A DNA stretch of 14,346 bases from Bacteriovoracaceae bacterium (GCA_007116425.1 SKIL01000127.1:1-14346), one strand, 5' to 3'; positions 1 to 7,255 are shown, numbered from the stretch's first letter. Notes: generated from the letters alone by a model not told the origin. Numbers and translations are program-made.

Positions 1-425
1 ATTATAAGCAAAAATATTTCTACCTCGCTGCTGAAATGGATAATATGCGCAAGCGTTTTGATCGCGAAAAGCAAAACCTTCTCAAGTTTGGAAGTGAAAA
101 GATTCTTTCAGATTTGGTTGAAGTCGTTGATAACCTAGATCGAACTCTTGATGCGATTAAAAATGATACGGATGAAAAAATTAAAAATATTGTTGTTGGT
201 GTGGACATGGTTCACAAGCAATTTATTGAGGCCTTGAAGGATAATGGTCTTGAAAGAATTGAAGCTTTGGGTGAGAAATTTGATCCAAACTTTCATGAGG
301 CCATGGCCCAACAGCCATCGGAGGAAGAAGAGGATACGGTCATTAATGAATATCAAAAAGGTTATGTTTTAAATGGCAGGCTATTGCGTCCGGCCAAAGT
401 TATTGTCGCAAAAAAGAATGATTAA
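1..425 (+). CDS. grpE: GrpE nucleotide exchange factor, 5'-truncated by window edge
   Basis: GrpE drives ADP release from DnaK in the cytoplasmic Hsp70 cycle. The reading frame is open from base 3, so about 140 C-terminal residues are visible. Compared with the roughly 200-residue family, about 50 N-terminal residues lie outside the window. The visible part begins in the long paired helix (YLAAEMDNMRKRFDREK, then a stretch ending DLVEVVDNLDRTL). It continues through GEKFDPNFHEAM into the C-terminal beta domain (GYVLNGRLLRPAKVIVAKK), which contacts the DnaK nucleotide-binding lobe. The stop is followed 29 nt later by dnaK, as expected for a co-transcribed grpE-dnaK pair. The first in-frame ATG at 36 is an internal methionine, because conserved helix sequence continues upstream of it. 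Family assignment is secure; whether hrcA lies upstream cannot be seen. Confidence 0.96.
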   Translation, partial: YKQKYFYLAAEMDNMRKRFDREKQNLLKFGSEKILSDLVEVVDNLDRTLDAIKNDTDEKIKNIVVGVDMVHKQFIEALKDNGLERIEALGEKFDPNFHEAMAQQPSEEEEDTVINEYQKGYVLNGRLLRPAKVIVAKKND

Positions 426-454
426 TTTTTAGGAAATAATAAAGGAGAACTCTC

Positions 455-2389
455 ATGGGTAAAATTATTGGAATTGACTTAGGAACAACGAACTCGTGTG
501 TTTCGGTACTAGAAAATGGCAAATACAAAATTATTCCAAACGCAGAAGGACACAATACAACACCTTCAGTGATTGGCTTTGGAAAAAGTGGAGATAAGCT
601 TGTTGGGCAAGTGGCAAAAAGACAGGCCGTAACAAACCCTACAAAAACTCTCTACGGGATTAAGCGTTTGATTGGACGAAAGGCCGATGCACCAGAAGTT
701 CAAAAATTTAAAAAGGTTGCTCCATTTGAGATTTTTGCCAATAAAAATGGCGATGCTTGGATCAAAGTTGATGGAAAAGAGCTTTCACCTCAAGAAGTTT
801 CTGCGGCAACGTTAGAAAAGCTAAAAAAATCTGCTGAAGACTATCTCGGAGAAACTGTAACCGAAGCTGTTATTACTGTTCCTGCTTACTTCAATGATGC
901 TCAAAGACAGGCGACAAAAGATGCTGGTCGTATTGCTGGACTTGAAGTTAAGCGGATTATTAACGAGCCAACGGCCGCGGCCCTCGCTTATGGATTAGAT
1001 GCAAAAAAAGATATGAATATCGCAGTTTTCGACCTCGGTGGGGGAACGTTTGATATTTCAATTCTAGAAATTACAAGTGATGGTGTCTTTGAAGTTAAGG
1101 CCACTAACGGAGATACATTCCTTGGTGGAGAAGACTTTGATGAAGCGATTATTGAATACCTTGCAGATCAATTCCAAAAAGATCAGGGTGTTGATTTAAG
1201 AAATGATCAAATGGCGCTTCAGCGTTTAAAAGAAGCTGCAGAAAAAGCGAAGCATGAGCTTTCAAGTACAAGTTCAACAGAGGTAAACCTTCCGTTTATC
1301 ACTGCTGATGCAAGTGGACCAAAGCACTTAAATGTGAATATTACTCGCGATATGTTTGAGTCGCTCATTGGCGATATGGTTAAGCGTGTGATTGCTCCTT
1401 GTGAAACTTGTTTGAAAGATTCAGGTCTTGATAAAAATGAAATTAACGAAGTTATTCTTGTTGGTGGTTCAACTCGAATCCCTCTCGTACAAAAGATTGT
1501 AAAAGAAACTTTTGGAAAAGAGCCGAGTAAAGGTGTGAATCCAGATGAAGTTGTTGCAGCTGGTGCATCTATTCAAGGTGGGGTTTTGGCCGGTGATGTA
1601 AAAGATGTACTTCTTCTTGACGTTACTCCTCTTTCACTTGGGATTGAAACACTTGGTGGCGTTTTCACAAAGATTATTGAAAAGAACACAACAATTCCTG
1701 TTAAGAAGTCACAGGTTTTTTCAACGGCCCAAGATAATCAGCCGGCCGTGAGCATTCACGTTCTTCAAGGAGAAAGAGAGTTTTCTAAGGATAATAAAAC
1801 ACTTGGAAAGTTTGACTTAGTTGGAATTAACCCAGCTCCAAGAGGTGTTCCGCAAGTTGAAGTAACATTTGATATTGACGCTAACGGGATTGTAAACGTG
1901 TCTGCTCAAGATAAGGCGACAGGTAAGTCTCAAGAAATCAAAATTACTGCGGGCTCTGGTCTTACAGAAGAAGAGATTCAACAAATGGTTCAAGACGCTG
2001 AAAAGTATCGTGACGAAGACTCTAAGCGAAGAGAAATTGTTGATGCAAAAAATGGTTTAGACTCACTTATCTTTGCAACTGAAAAGATGATTAAAGAAGG
2101 TGAAGGAAAAATCTCTGAGACAGCGAAGAAGGAACTTGAAGATGCTGTGACCGAGGCGAAGTCGAAACTAGAGTCAGAGTCTTTGGATGAGTTAAAAGCA
2201 GCAAATGAAAGATTACAAAATGTAAGTCATAAGGTTGCAACAGAGATGTATGGCCAAGCTGGTGGAGCACCTGGAGCAGAAGGTCAACCTGGAGCTGCTG
2301 GAGCTGAAGGACAGGCCGAAGGTGGACAGGAGTCAAAGTCTGGTAAAAATGACGATGACGTTGTCGATGCAGATTACAAAGAGGTATAA
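455..2389 (+). CDS. dnaK: Hsp70 chaperone DnaK
   Basis: This is the ATP-dependent cytoplasmic Hsp70 that binds exposed hydrophobic peptides with DnaJ and GrpE. It is full length at 644 residues. The nucleotide-binding domain shows the phosphate-1 loop GIDLGTTNSC (residues 6-15), DLGGGTFD (193-200) and VGGSTRIP (336-343). The interdomain linker DVLLLDV (384-390) follows, then the beta-sandwich substrate domain and the helical lid. The C terminus keeps the conserved acidic DDDVVDADYKEV tail, which resembles the EEVD-like tail of bacterial DnaKs. Just before that tail is a Gly-rich segment of six GXX triplets (604-621). The ATG has a good AGGAG site at 443-447, with 7 nt spacing. It lies between grpE and a strong hairpin terminator-like structure. 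No CIRCE element is visible in the short upstream gap, so any heat-shock promoter is upstream of the window. Confidence 0.98.
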   Translation: MGKIIGIDLGTTNSCVSVLENGKYKIIPNAEGHNTTPSVIGFGKSGDKLVGQVAKRQAVTNPTKTLYGIKRLIGRKADAPEVQKFKKVAPFEIFANKNGDAWIKVDGKELSPQEVSAATLEKLKKSAEDYLGETVTEAVITVPAYFNDAQRQATKDAGRIAGLEVKRIINEPTAAALAYGLDAKKDMNIAVFDLGGGTFDISILEITSDGVFEVKATNGDTFLGGEDFDEAIIEYLADQFQKDQGVDLRNDQMALQRLKEAAEKAKHELSSTSSTEVNLPFITADASGPKHLNVNITRDMFESLIGDMVKRVIAPCETCLKDSGLDKNEINEVILVGGSTRIPLVQKIVKETFGKEPSKGVNPDEVVAAGASIQGGVLAGDVKDVLLLDVTPLSLGIETLGGVFTKIIEKNTTIPVKKSQVFSTAQDNQPAVSIHVLQGEREFSKDNKTLGKFDLVGINPAPRGVPQVEVTFDIDANGIVNVSAQDKATGKSQEIKITAGSGLTEEEIQQMVQDAEKYRDEDSKRREIVDAKNGLDSLIFATEKMIKEGEGKISETAKKELEDAVTEAKSKLESESLDELKAANERLQNVSHKVATEMYGQAGGAPGAEGQPGAAGAEGQAEGGQESKSGKNDDDVVDADYKEV

Positions 2390-2412
2390 AACCCTATAAA
2401 ATTTTAAGTTCG

Positions 2413-2446
2413 AAGGAGTCTCCCTGGATGGGAGACTTCTTTGTTT
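2413..2446 (+). terminator. Rho-independent terminator-like hairpin between dnaK and dnaJ
   Basis: The left arm AAGGAGTCTCCC (2413-2424) pairs with GGGAGACTTCTT (2430-2441) across a 5-nt loop, TGGAT. This gives 12 base pairs including one G-U. The hairpin is followed by a short interrupted T run, TGTTT. The stem is strong and the tail moderate, so partial termination or an RNA-stabilising 3' end for dnaK mRNA is likely. Complete termination is possible if dnaJ has its own promoter. Confidence 0.72.
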
Positions 2447-2473
2447 AAATCCTAAAGAAATAATTGGTTGATT

Positions 2474-3604
2474 ATGAGTAAAAGAGATTATTACGAGGTC
2501 TTAGGTGTTGCAAAAAATGCTTCAAAAGATGAAATCAAGAAAGCTTATCGCAAACTTGCCTTAAAATACCACCCTGATAGAAATCCAGACGACAAAGATG
2601 CTGAGGCGAAATTCAAAGAAGCTTCAGAAGCGGCAGATGTTTTATTAAATGAGCAAAAAAAGCAGCGCTATGATCAATTCGGCCACGCCGGAGTAGACGG
2701 CCAGCAAGGCTTTGGCGGCGGCGGTTTTGGCGGTGGAGATTTTTCAGATCTTGGAGATATCTTTGGAGATATTTTTGGTGATTTTTTTGGAGGCGGTGGT
2801 GGACGTCGCCGCGGCGGACGCCGGCAGGGGCGACCAGGTAACGATCTGCAAATGGGCGTGAATGTGACTTTCGAGGAAGCTGCTTTTGGTGTCGATAAAA
2901 CAGTTAATCTCACTCGCTTAGATACTTGTGGAACTTGTCAGGGTTCAGGAGCAAAAGATGGTTCTCAACCAATTACCTGCGATATGTGTCAGGGAATGGG
3001 TGAAGTTCGCAGGCAGCAGGGATTTTTTACCGTTGCTTCAACTTGTCCAAAATGTAATGGTTCAGGCCAGATGATCTCTGATCCATGCCAAAAATGTCAT
3101 GGTCAAGGAAGAGCAAAAAAGAAAGTTGAATTGGAGGTAAAAATTCCAGCGGGAATAGATGTTGGGCAGCGTTTAAAACTAAGTGGTGAAGGGGATGCTG
3201 GTGCACAAGGTGGACCAGATGGCGACCTTTATGTAGTTATCGATATTGAACCCCATGAGTTTTTTGAGCGCGAAGGCAATGACGTTTATTGCAAAGTTCC
3301 CATAAGCTTTTCTCAGGCCGCACTTGGTGCAGATATTGAGGTTCCAACGCTTCATGGCAAGGTCTCGGTTAAGGTTCCTGAGGGAACTCAATCGGGTAAA
3401 AAGATGCGTTTAAAGGCCAAAGGGATTCAGCGTTTAGGTGGTTACGGCATGGGTGATCAAATTTTACAGATTCATGTTGAAACTCCTTCAAAGTTGACTC
3501 GTGAGCAGCGAGAAGTTTTTGAAAAATTGGCCGAATTAGAGTCTGTAAAATCAAGCCCCATGAGTCGTGGCTTTTTCGATAAGGTTAAGGATCTGTTTCA
3601 ATAG
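2474..3604 (+). CDS. dnaJ: Hsp40 co-chaperone DnaJ
   Basis: DnaJ delivers unfolded clients to DnaK and stimulates its ATPase. With the ATG at 2474 the protein has 376 residues, the usual length. The J domain starts SKRDYYEVLGV and carries the HPD triad at 33-35. A Gly/Phe-rich linker with repeated DIFGD motifs spans about 75-110, followed by an Arg/Gly patch. Four CxxCxGxG zinc repeats are complete, with cysteines at 152/155, 169/172, 191/194 and 205/208. The C-terminal client-binding domains follow and end in a DKVKDLF segment. An in-frame TTG two codons upstream (2468) is less likely because the family starts directly before the KRDYYEVLG block. No strong ribosome-binding site is visible before either start. 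The gene sits 27 nt after the dnaK hairpin. Confidence 0.97.
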   Translation: MSKRDYYEVLGVAKNASKDEIKKAYRKLALKYHPDRNPDDKDAEAKFKEASEAADVLLNEQKKQRYDQFGHAGVDGQQGFGGGGFGGGDFSDLGDIFGDIFGDFFGGGGGRRRGGRRQGRPGNDLQMGVNVTFEEAAFGVDKTVNLTRLDTCGTCQGSGAKDGSQPITCDMCQGMGEVRRQQGFFTVASTCPKCNGSGQMISDPCQKCHGQGRAKKKVELEVKIPAGIDVGQRLKLSGEGDAGAQGGPDGDLYVVIDIEPHEFFEREGNDVYCKVPISFSQAALGADIEVPTLHGKVSVKVPEGTQSGKKMRLKAKGIQRLGGYGMGDQILQIHVETPSKLTREQREVFEKLAELESVKSSPMSRGFFDKVKDLFQ

Positions 3605-3631
3605 AGATATAACTATGTCGTTTTTAATCTT

Positions 3632-3663
3632 GAGAAGCTTTGTCGGGTTTGAGGAAGCTTCTC
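3632..3663 (+). terminator. Inverted repeat, possible weak terminator after dnaJ
   Basis: Perfect 9-bp arms GAGAAGCTT (3632-3640) and AAGCTTCTC (3655-3663) are separated by a 14-nt loop. The sequence that follows (TTGCCTTTAG) has only a poor T tract, so termination strength is doubtful. The position, 28 nt after the dnaJ stop, suits a 3'-end structure. Confidence 0.4.
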
Positions 3664-3674
3664 TTGCCTTTAGC

Positions 3675-3703
3675 TATACAAGCTAGCGGTCAAGCGATAA
3701 AAT
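3675..3703 (+). promoter_or_regulatory. Candidate sigma-70-type promoter for the LpoA-like lipoprotein gene
   Basis: A -35-like TATACA (3675-3680, 4 of 6 matches) and a -10-like TAAAAT (3698-3703, 5 of 6) are separated by 17 nt. A transcript would start near 3710, giving a leader of about 30 nt. This is pattern-based only. Confidence 0.33.
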
Positions 3704-3727
3704 AGTGCGACAAAGAATCTAATGATT

Positions 3728-3731
3728 AGGA
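3728..3731 (+). promoter_or_regulatory. Ribosome-binding site deciding the lipoprotein start
   Basis: AGGA lies only 1 nt before the first ATG (3733) but 7 nt before the ATG at 3739 and 10 nt before the one at 3742. This favours 3739. Confidence 0.55.
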
Positions 3732-3738
3732 TATGTTA

Positions 3739-5772
3739 ATGATGAAAGTTCTTATCGCTTTTTGCGCTATTTTTCTGTCTGGTTGTTCGGGGATCAGCTT
3801 AATTACTCCAGGTCTTCGCTCTTCTCTATATACTGAGGACTTTCTGGCCGAAATTGAATCAGTAAAACAACTATATGCTCAAGGCCAAACCAGGAATGCG
3901 TTGAACCGATTGAGAAGTATGAATCAAGAAGAGTTGAGGCCAACAGAAATTGGGCTTAAACGAAATCTGATTGGAGTCATTTATTTTTCTGAAGGAAATT
4001 ATGAGCAGGCCATTTTTCAATTTGATACGGCCCTTTCATACTCTCGTCTCGATGACGAATTAACGGCACAAATTCATCTCAATCTTGCCAGTAGTTATTT
4101 TAGACTGGATCAATTTGAGAGAGCGATGAGCGCATTAGATAGATCCGATTATACGAGATTGACGCCTGAGGAGGCTTTGAAGCATCACCGTCTTCATTTT
4201 GCTTTGGCCAGGGAACTCAATCGAGATCGTGCGGCCACCATTGCATTAATTCGTTTGCTTGGAAGCCATGAGAGAGTTGCCGAGATTCGAAATAACCCTC
4301 TTTTTCAGGAGTTGAATAATTATTTTTTTAGGTTATCTCGTCGAGAAAAACTAAGAGTGATTGAAGGCTTTGAATCTGAGCAAAACTTGGCCGCAGGTTA
4401 TTTAGCTTATTTGGATGCAGAGAGAGCTTATTATCAAGGCAACCGTCAGGAAGCGATAGAGCTGCTTGAATGGATTGAAAGACGTTTTGCGAGGCGAACA
4501 GAACTTGTTCAAGTTGTTCAAGGTTTTGTTTTCCGCCTAGAAAACTTTAGTCAGATGGACCAGAGATCTATTGGTGTGATTCTTCCACTGTCAGGTGAAA
4601 GAAGGGAGTTTGGAGAGCGGGCCTTATTGGGAATCGATGCCGCTCTTCAAGAGTCACTTGGTAGATCAAATCAAGAGAGCTTCCAATTGCACATTGTAGA
4701 CAGTCAGGGAGCACCAGCAGTTGGAGCCTATAGGGTAAATGATCTCGTAGAGCAACATAACGTCTCAGTAATTATTGGGGGGCTTTTTTCCGGTGAAGCT
4801 GAAAAGCAATATCGAGAGGCAAAGAAGCGAGGGGTATTATTTATTTCACTTTCTCAACTCTATATTCCTCAGTCGCAAAAAAATCATCTCTTAATTGAAA
4901 TTCCTGGATCTATTGAGTCTCAAATTAATGAGCTATTCTCCAATGATATGCTCGATCACTTCGGTCGACGGGCCGCCATTATTTATCCGGATAATGATCG
5001 CGGTGAAATTTATATTAATGAATTTTGGCGTATGGCCCAATTGAGAGAAGTCCAGGTGAGTGGAGTTGTCTCATATGAGGAAGGAATTACTGACTTCAGG
5101 GATCCCGTAAGAAATTTATTGGGGTTAAAATTTGATCGAAACAGAGAAGAAGAAACAGAGCTTTTAGAGTCTATCCATGCTCTTGAAAGGACCGGTGGAG
5201 TAAGGCGTGTTCAAACCTTAAAGCCTCAAATAGATTTTGATTGGGTATTTATTCCTTCTTATCCTATGGAGGCGGTACAAATTATTCCAAGTTTTAATTA
5301 TTTTGATGCTGCTGGTGTTAGCAAGATTGGTGTTCCTAGCTGGCGTTCTCGGACCGTCATGCAACAGAGTTCTCGTTTAGGAGAATTGTTTTTTATTGGT
5401 GATGATGTTCGACCAGTAAGTGAATCTTTTAGACGTGGTTTTTTTTTTTTATTTAATGAAGCGCCTCGAATTATTGAATTAAGAGGCTACGATGCTATGG
5501 GGCTAGTTGATAGTCTATTGGCCGGAGAGTCTTTTGATGCTCGAGATGCTTTTGAATTTAAGTTAAGAGAAGTTGAAAATCTCAAGGGACTTACAGGTGT
5601 CTGGACTCTCAACGATAATTTATGGCTAAAAGAAATGACCCCATTACAAATTAGAAGAGGTCAAATTAGACAAATTGAACGACGTAGTGAAGAGGTCATA
5701 CCATTAGAAACGGAACTTCCTGATATTCAAGATGTAGATTATGAAGAAAGTAGTTTTGATGAGGCCAGCTAG
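3739..5772 (+). CDS. LpoA-like outer-membrane lipoprotein: TPR-like region plus type I periplasmic-binding fold
   Basis: The product (677 residues from ATG 3739) begins MMKVLIAFCAIFLSGCSG, a lipoprotein signal with lipobox LSGC and Cys16. Ser at +2 predicts outer-membrane sorting. Residues about 35-175 and 220-250 look like TPR helical pairs (for example the FSEGNYEQAIFQFDTAL and YYQGNRQEAIELLEWI helices). From about residue 277, SIGVILPLSGERREFGERAL begins a Leu/Ile/Val-type periplasmic-binding fold that continues to about 640. This TPR-plus-binding-fold layout is that of penicillin-binding-protein activators (LpoA/LppC), which stimulate peptidoglycan synthases from the outer membrane. The C-terminal tail is acidic. 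A run of 12 T (5439-5450) encodes part of GFFFLF. An ABC-transporter binding protein is the alternative, but no transporter genes adjoin it. It converges on the next gene with overlapping stop codons. Fold and export are fairly sure; the partner synthase is unknown. Confidence 0.78.
   Translation: MMKVLIAFCAIFLSGCSGISLITPGLRSSLYTEDFLAEIESVKQLYAQGQTRNALNRLRSMNQEELRPTEIGLKRNLIGVIYFSEGNYEQAIFQFDTALSYSRLDDELTAQIHLNLASSYFRLDQFERAMSALDRSDYTRLTPEEALKHHRLHFALARELNRDRAATIALIRLLGSHERVAEIRNNPLFQELNNYFFRLSRREKLRVIEGFESEQNLAAGYLAYLDAERAYYQGNRQEAIELLEWIERRFARRTELVQVVQGFVFRLENFSQMDQRSIGVILPLSGERREFGERALLGIDAALQESLGRSNQESFQLHIVDSQGAPAVGAYRVNDLVEQHNVSVIIGGLFSGEAEKQYREAKKRGVLFISLSQLYIPQSQKNHLLIEIPGSIESQINELFSNDMLDHFGRRAAIIYPDNDRGEIYINEFWRMAQLREVQVSGVVSYEEGITDFRDPVRNLLGLKFDRNREEETELLESIHALERTGGVRRVQTLKPQIDFDWVFIPSYPMEAVQIIPSFNYFDAAGVSKIGVPSWRSRTVMQQSSRLGELFFIGDDVRPVSESFRRGFFFLFNEAPRIIELRGYDAMGLVDSLLAGESFDARDAFEFKLREVENLKGLTGVWTLNDNLWLKEMTPLQIRRGQIRQIERRSEEVIPLETELPDIQDVDYEESSFDEAS
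5439..5450 (+). repeat. Homopolymer run of 12 T inside the LpoA-like gene
   Basis: Twelve consecutive T lie in frame as GGT-TTT-TTT-TTT-TTA, encoding G-F-F-F-L. A one-base change would frameshift the last roughly 110 codons. See findings. Confidence 0.97.
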
Positions 5773-6803
5773 TTTTTTGGTTGAATAAAACCAAAAAGAA
5801 AACCCAACCCATAAGCAATATTGATAAATATTTGTAGAAGTATAATTAAGGGTAGTAAGAGCATCGATTTAGACTTGAAGGCCACAGAAAAAGAAAAGAA
5901 TATACTCAAGCCTAAGTAAGTATAGAGCGGAGTCAGAACAATTGTTGACCATAAAGGCATTAGCAGTACTATTGGAAGAAACGCCAAATACAAAATAAGT
6001 AGGCTCGGCACGACGAAAATCAGTTTAAAAAACTGTGGGTAATATTTAAAACTTTTTGCTCGGTGGAATCCACTGAAAAAAATATCTTTTATCAAAGTGA
6101 AAGGATTTGTTGGCCATCGATGATAGACATGTAGATAGGGAAATATTTTAATGTTAGCGTCGATGAGCCTTAGATTATCAATGAGAATATTTTCTTCATT
6201 GTGAAAGAGTCGTTCGTCGAAACGAACCTTTTCTAACAGACTTCTTTTCACCCAAATATTATACAAAATTAACTCTTGTTCGCCTGAGTTCTTACTATTC
6301 AAAAAGTTGCGCCTTAATTTTGTGTGGGCCGTTGCCATTCGAGATTGCAAGGTGACACCGATTAAGTGTTCAATAAAAGAAGCTTGCGGATATGTTTGAT
6401 CAGGTCCACCAAATATATCAATATCTGGTCGCTCTTTAATGATTTCTAATGACTGAGAAACATAATCTGGAGGCAAAATAATATCGTCATTGAGAAAACA
6501 GATGTAGTCAGCATGAGACTGATCCAAGCAAAGATTTTTTGCATGGGCCGGAGTTAGATTTGAAAAATGATGAAGCTCGACGTGGATATTTTTCAAAAGA
6601 CTGATCTTGTCTTGAAACTCTTGGATGATTTTTTTGAACTCTTGAACTTTGGAGACTTCTTCTTGATTAATACCGATAATAATTTCATAAAACTCTTGAA
6701 GTTTATTAGATTGGGACTTCTCAATACTCATCTGTAATGAGCTCAGACAATCCTTTATTTGATAGTTGGGATGGCTCAGTATAATAATAAAGGATAACTT
6801 CAT
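5769..6803 (-). CDS. Membrane-anchored family 2 glycosyltransferase
   Basis: The 344-residue protein has an N-terminal GT-A fold and three predicted C-terminal membrane segments (about 260-285, 286-308 and 313-338). Visible motifs are LSFIIILSHPN at the start, the metal/nucleotide-sugar NDD (105-107, a DXD equivalent) in CFLNDDIILPPDY, FGGPDQT (131-137), an acidic EEN (203-205) in the catalytic-base region and HRW (228-230). This layout resembles ExoA/WcaA-type GT2 enzymes that build cell-surface or exopolysaccharides at the inner membrane. Donor and acceptor are not predictable. The first 20 residues are the Rossmann beta strand rather than a signal peptide. No strong ribosome-binding site precedes the ATG at 6801-6803. 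It stands alone on the minus strand and its stop overlaps that of the lipoprotein gene, so no glycan operon surrounds it in this window. Confidence 0.85.
   Translation of the reverse strand: MKLSFIIILSHPNYQIKDCLSSLQMSIEKSQSNKLQEFYEIIIGINQEEVSKVQEFKKIIQEFQDKISLLKNIHVELHHFSNLTPAHAKNLCLDQSHADYICFLNDDIILPPDYVSQSLEIIKERPDIDIFGGPDQTYPQASFIEHLIGVTLQSRMATAHTKLRRNFLNSKNSGEQELILYNIWVKRSLLEKVRFDERLFHNEENILIDNLRLIDANIKIFPYLHVYHRWPTNPFTLIKDIFFSGFHRAKSFKYYPQFFKLIFVVPSLLILYLAFLPIVLLMPLWSTIVLTPLYTYLGLSIFFSFSVAFKSKSMLLLPLIILLQIFINIAYGLGFLFGFIQPKN
5774..5797. repeat. AT-rich inverted repeat at the convergent gene junction
   Basis: Arms TTTTTGGTT (5774-5782) and AACCAAAAA (5789-5797) give 9 bp with a 6-nt loop. 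It begins 2 nt after the plus-strand stop and lies within the last codons of the minus-strand glycosyltransferase. Neither strand shows a clean T tract after the stem, so terminator function is uncertain. It is still the only structure near the two 3' ends. Confidence 0.45.
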
Positions 6804-6850
6804 ACCGAAATCATTTCAAAACAGAGTAAGTTAAGCAAGTGGGAGATTAG

Positions 6851-6856
6851 ATTATA
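6851..6856 (-). promoter_or_regulatory. Candidate -10 box for the glycosyltransferase gene
   Basis: On the minus strand this is a perfect TATAAT, about 45 nt upstream of the ATG. No good TTGACA-like -35 is found at 16-18 nt; the region upstream is unusually GC-rich (TTGCGCCCGCC). This could be a promoter with a weak or absent -35. Confidence 0.35.
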
Positions 6857-6910
6857 GGCGGGCGCAAGAGCGATCCTATCTAAGGCCTATACTTTTCTTA
6901 AATAGATATG

Positions 6911-6951
6911 GCGGGTCAAATTTTATTAGATTGACCTTTGTGATGACCCGC
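6911..6951 (-). repeat. Inverted repeat with two alternative pairings, possible terminator of the 36-codon gene
   Basis: GCGGGTCA (6911-6918) and TGACCCGC (6944-6951) form perfect 8-bp arms. A nested TTGACC (6931-6936) can instead pair with GGTCAA (6914-6919), so the two hairpins exclude each other. The structure lies 27 nt downstream of the small minus-strand gene. The flanking T content on the minus strand is modest, so termination is plausible but not shown. Confidence 0.42.
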
Positions 6952-6978
6952 GCAAAGATGCTGTAGCTATACTAAAGC

Positions 6979-7089
6979 TTATTTCTTAGCTTTAGCTTGT
7001 TCAATACGCTTTTTGATACGATCTTTAAGCTTTTGCTGTGATTTTCTACGCTTCATTTTTAAAACTGATCTTTTTCTTCCCATTCCCAT
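6979..7089 (-). CDS. 36-residue highly basic protein, bS22 / mS38 (Cox24, AURKAIP1)-like
   Basis: This short gene starts MGMGRKRSVLKMKRRKSQQK and continues through LKDRIKKRI to a Lys/Ala-rich end. About 18 of 36 residues are Lys or Arg, and acidic residues are only Asp23 and Glu30. A perfect GGAGG lies 6 nt before the ATG, which is strong evidence of translation. The core SVLKMKRRKSQQKLK resembles the VLK-basic-RRK-helix motif of the mS38/Cox24/AURKAIP1 family and of bacterial bS22. Those are small proteins of the small ribosomal subunit that touch rRNA near the decoding region. That comparison is from memory, so a ribosomal role is inference; a nucleoid or other RNA-binding peptide is the alternative. 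A promoter-like TTGTCA/TAGTAT pair lies upstream and an inverted repeat downstream, so it looks like a single-gene unit. The second ATG (7081-7083) is 12 nt from the ribosome site and less likely. Confidence 0.78.
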   Translation of the reverse strand: MGMGRKRSVLKMKRRKSQQKLKDRIKKRIEQAKAKK

Positions 7090-7095
7090 CTTGAA

Positions 7096-7100
7096 CCTCC
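7096..7100 (-). promoter_or_regulatory. Strong ribosome-binding site of the 36-codon gene
   Basis: GGAGG on the minus strand, 6 nt before the ATG at 7087-7089. It is one of the two full GGAGG matches next to a start in this window and the main reason for calling this short gene. Confidence 0.85.
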
Positions 7101-7137
7101 GAATTTTGTTTACGCCTAGCAATAACAATGGAAAGAT

Positions 7138-7167
7138 ATACTAGAAGAAAAAGTGAGTGTTTGACAA
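7138..7167 (-). promoter_or_regulatory. Candidate promoter of the 36-codon gene
   Basis: Minus strand: TTGTCA (7162-7167, 5 of 6 to consensus), an 18-nt spacer, then TAGTAT (7138-7143, 4 of 6). The transcript would start near 7131, leaving a leader of about 40 nt. Confidence 0.4.
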
Positions 7168-7197
7168 GGTTGTGGTAATAAAAAGCAACTTTATTAG

Positions 7198-7227
7198 TTG
7201 AAAATAAAACCTCCTAAGTGGTAAATT
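7198..7227 (+). promoter_or_regulatory. Candidate promoter for the amn-mreB operon
   Basis: TTGAAA (7198-7203), an 18-nt spacer, then TAAATT (7222-7227). The transcript would start near 7234, about 33 nt before the chosen amn start. The match is moderate and only pattern-based. It is divergent from the promoter proposed for the 36-codon gene, about 30 nt away. Confidence 0.3.
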
Positions 7228-7255
7228 TTACGCTAGATATTCATGGAAAGAAACT

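Noticed and set aside
2468..2473. TTG start two codons before the chosen dnaJ start
   Set aside because: Family members start at the KRDYYEVLG block, and no ribosome site favours the TTG.
3615..3686. 23-codon open frame between dnaJ and the lipoprotein gene (starts MSFLILRSF)
   Set aside because: It has no convincing ribosome-binding site and overlaps the inverted repeat and proposed promoter. It is too short to support.
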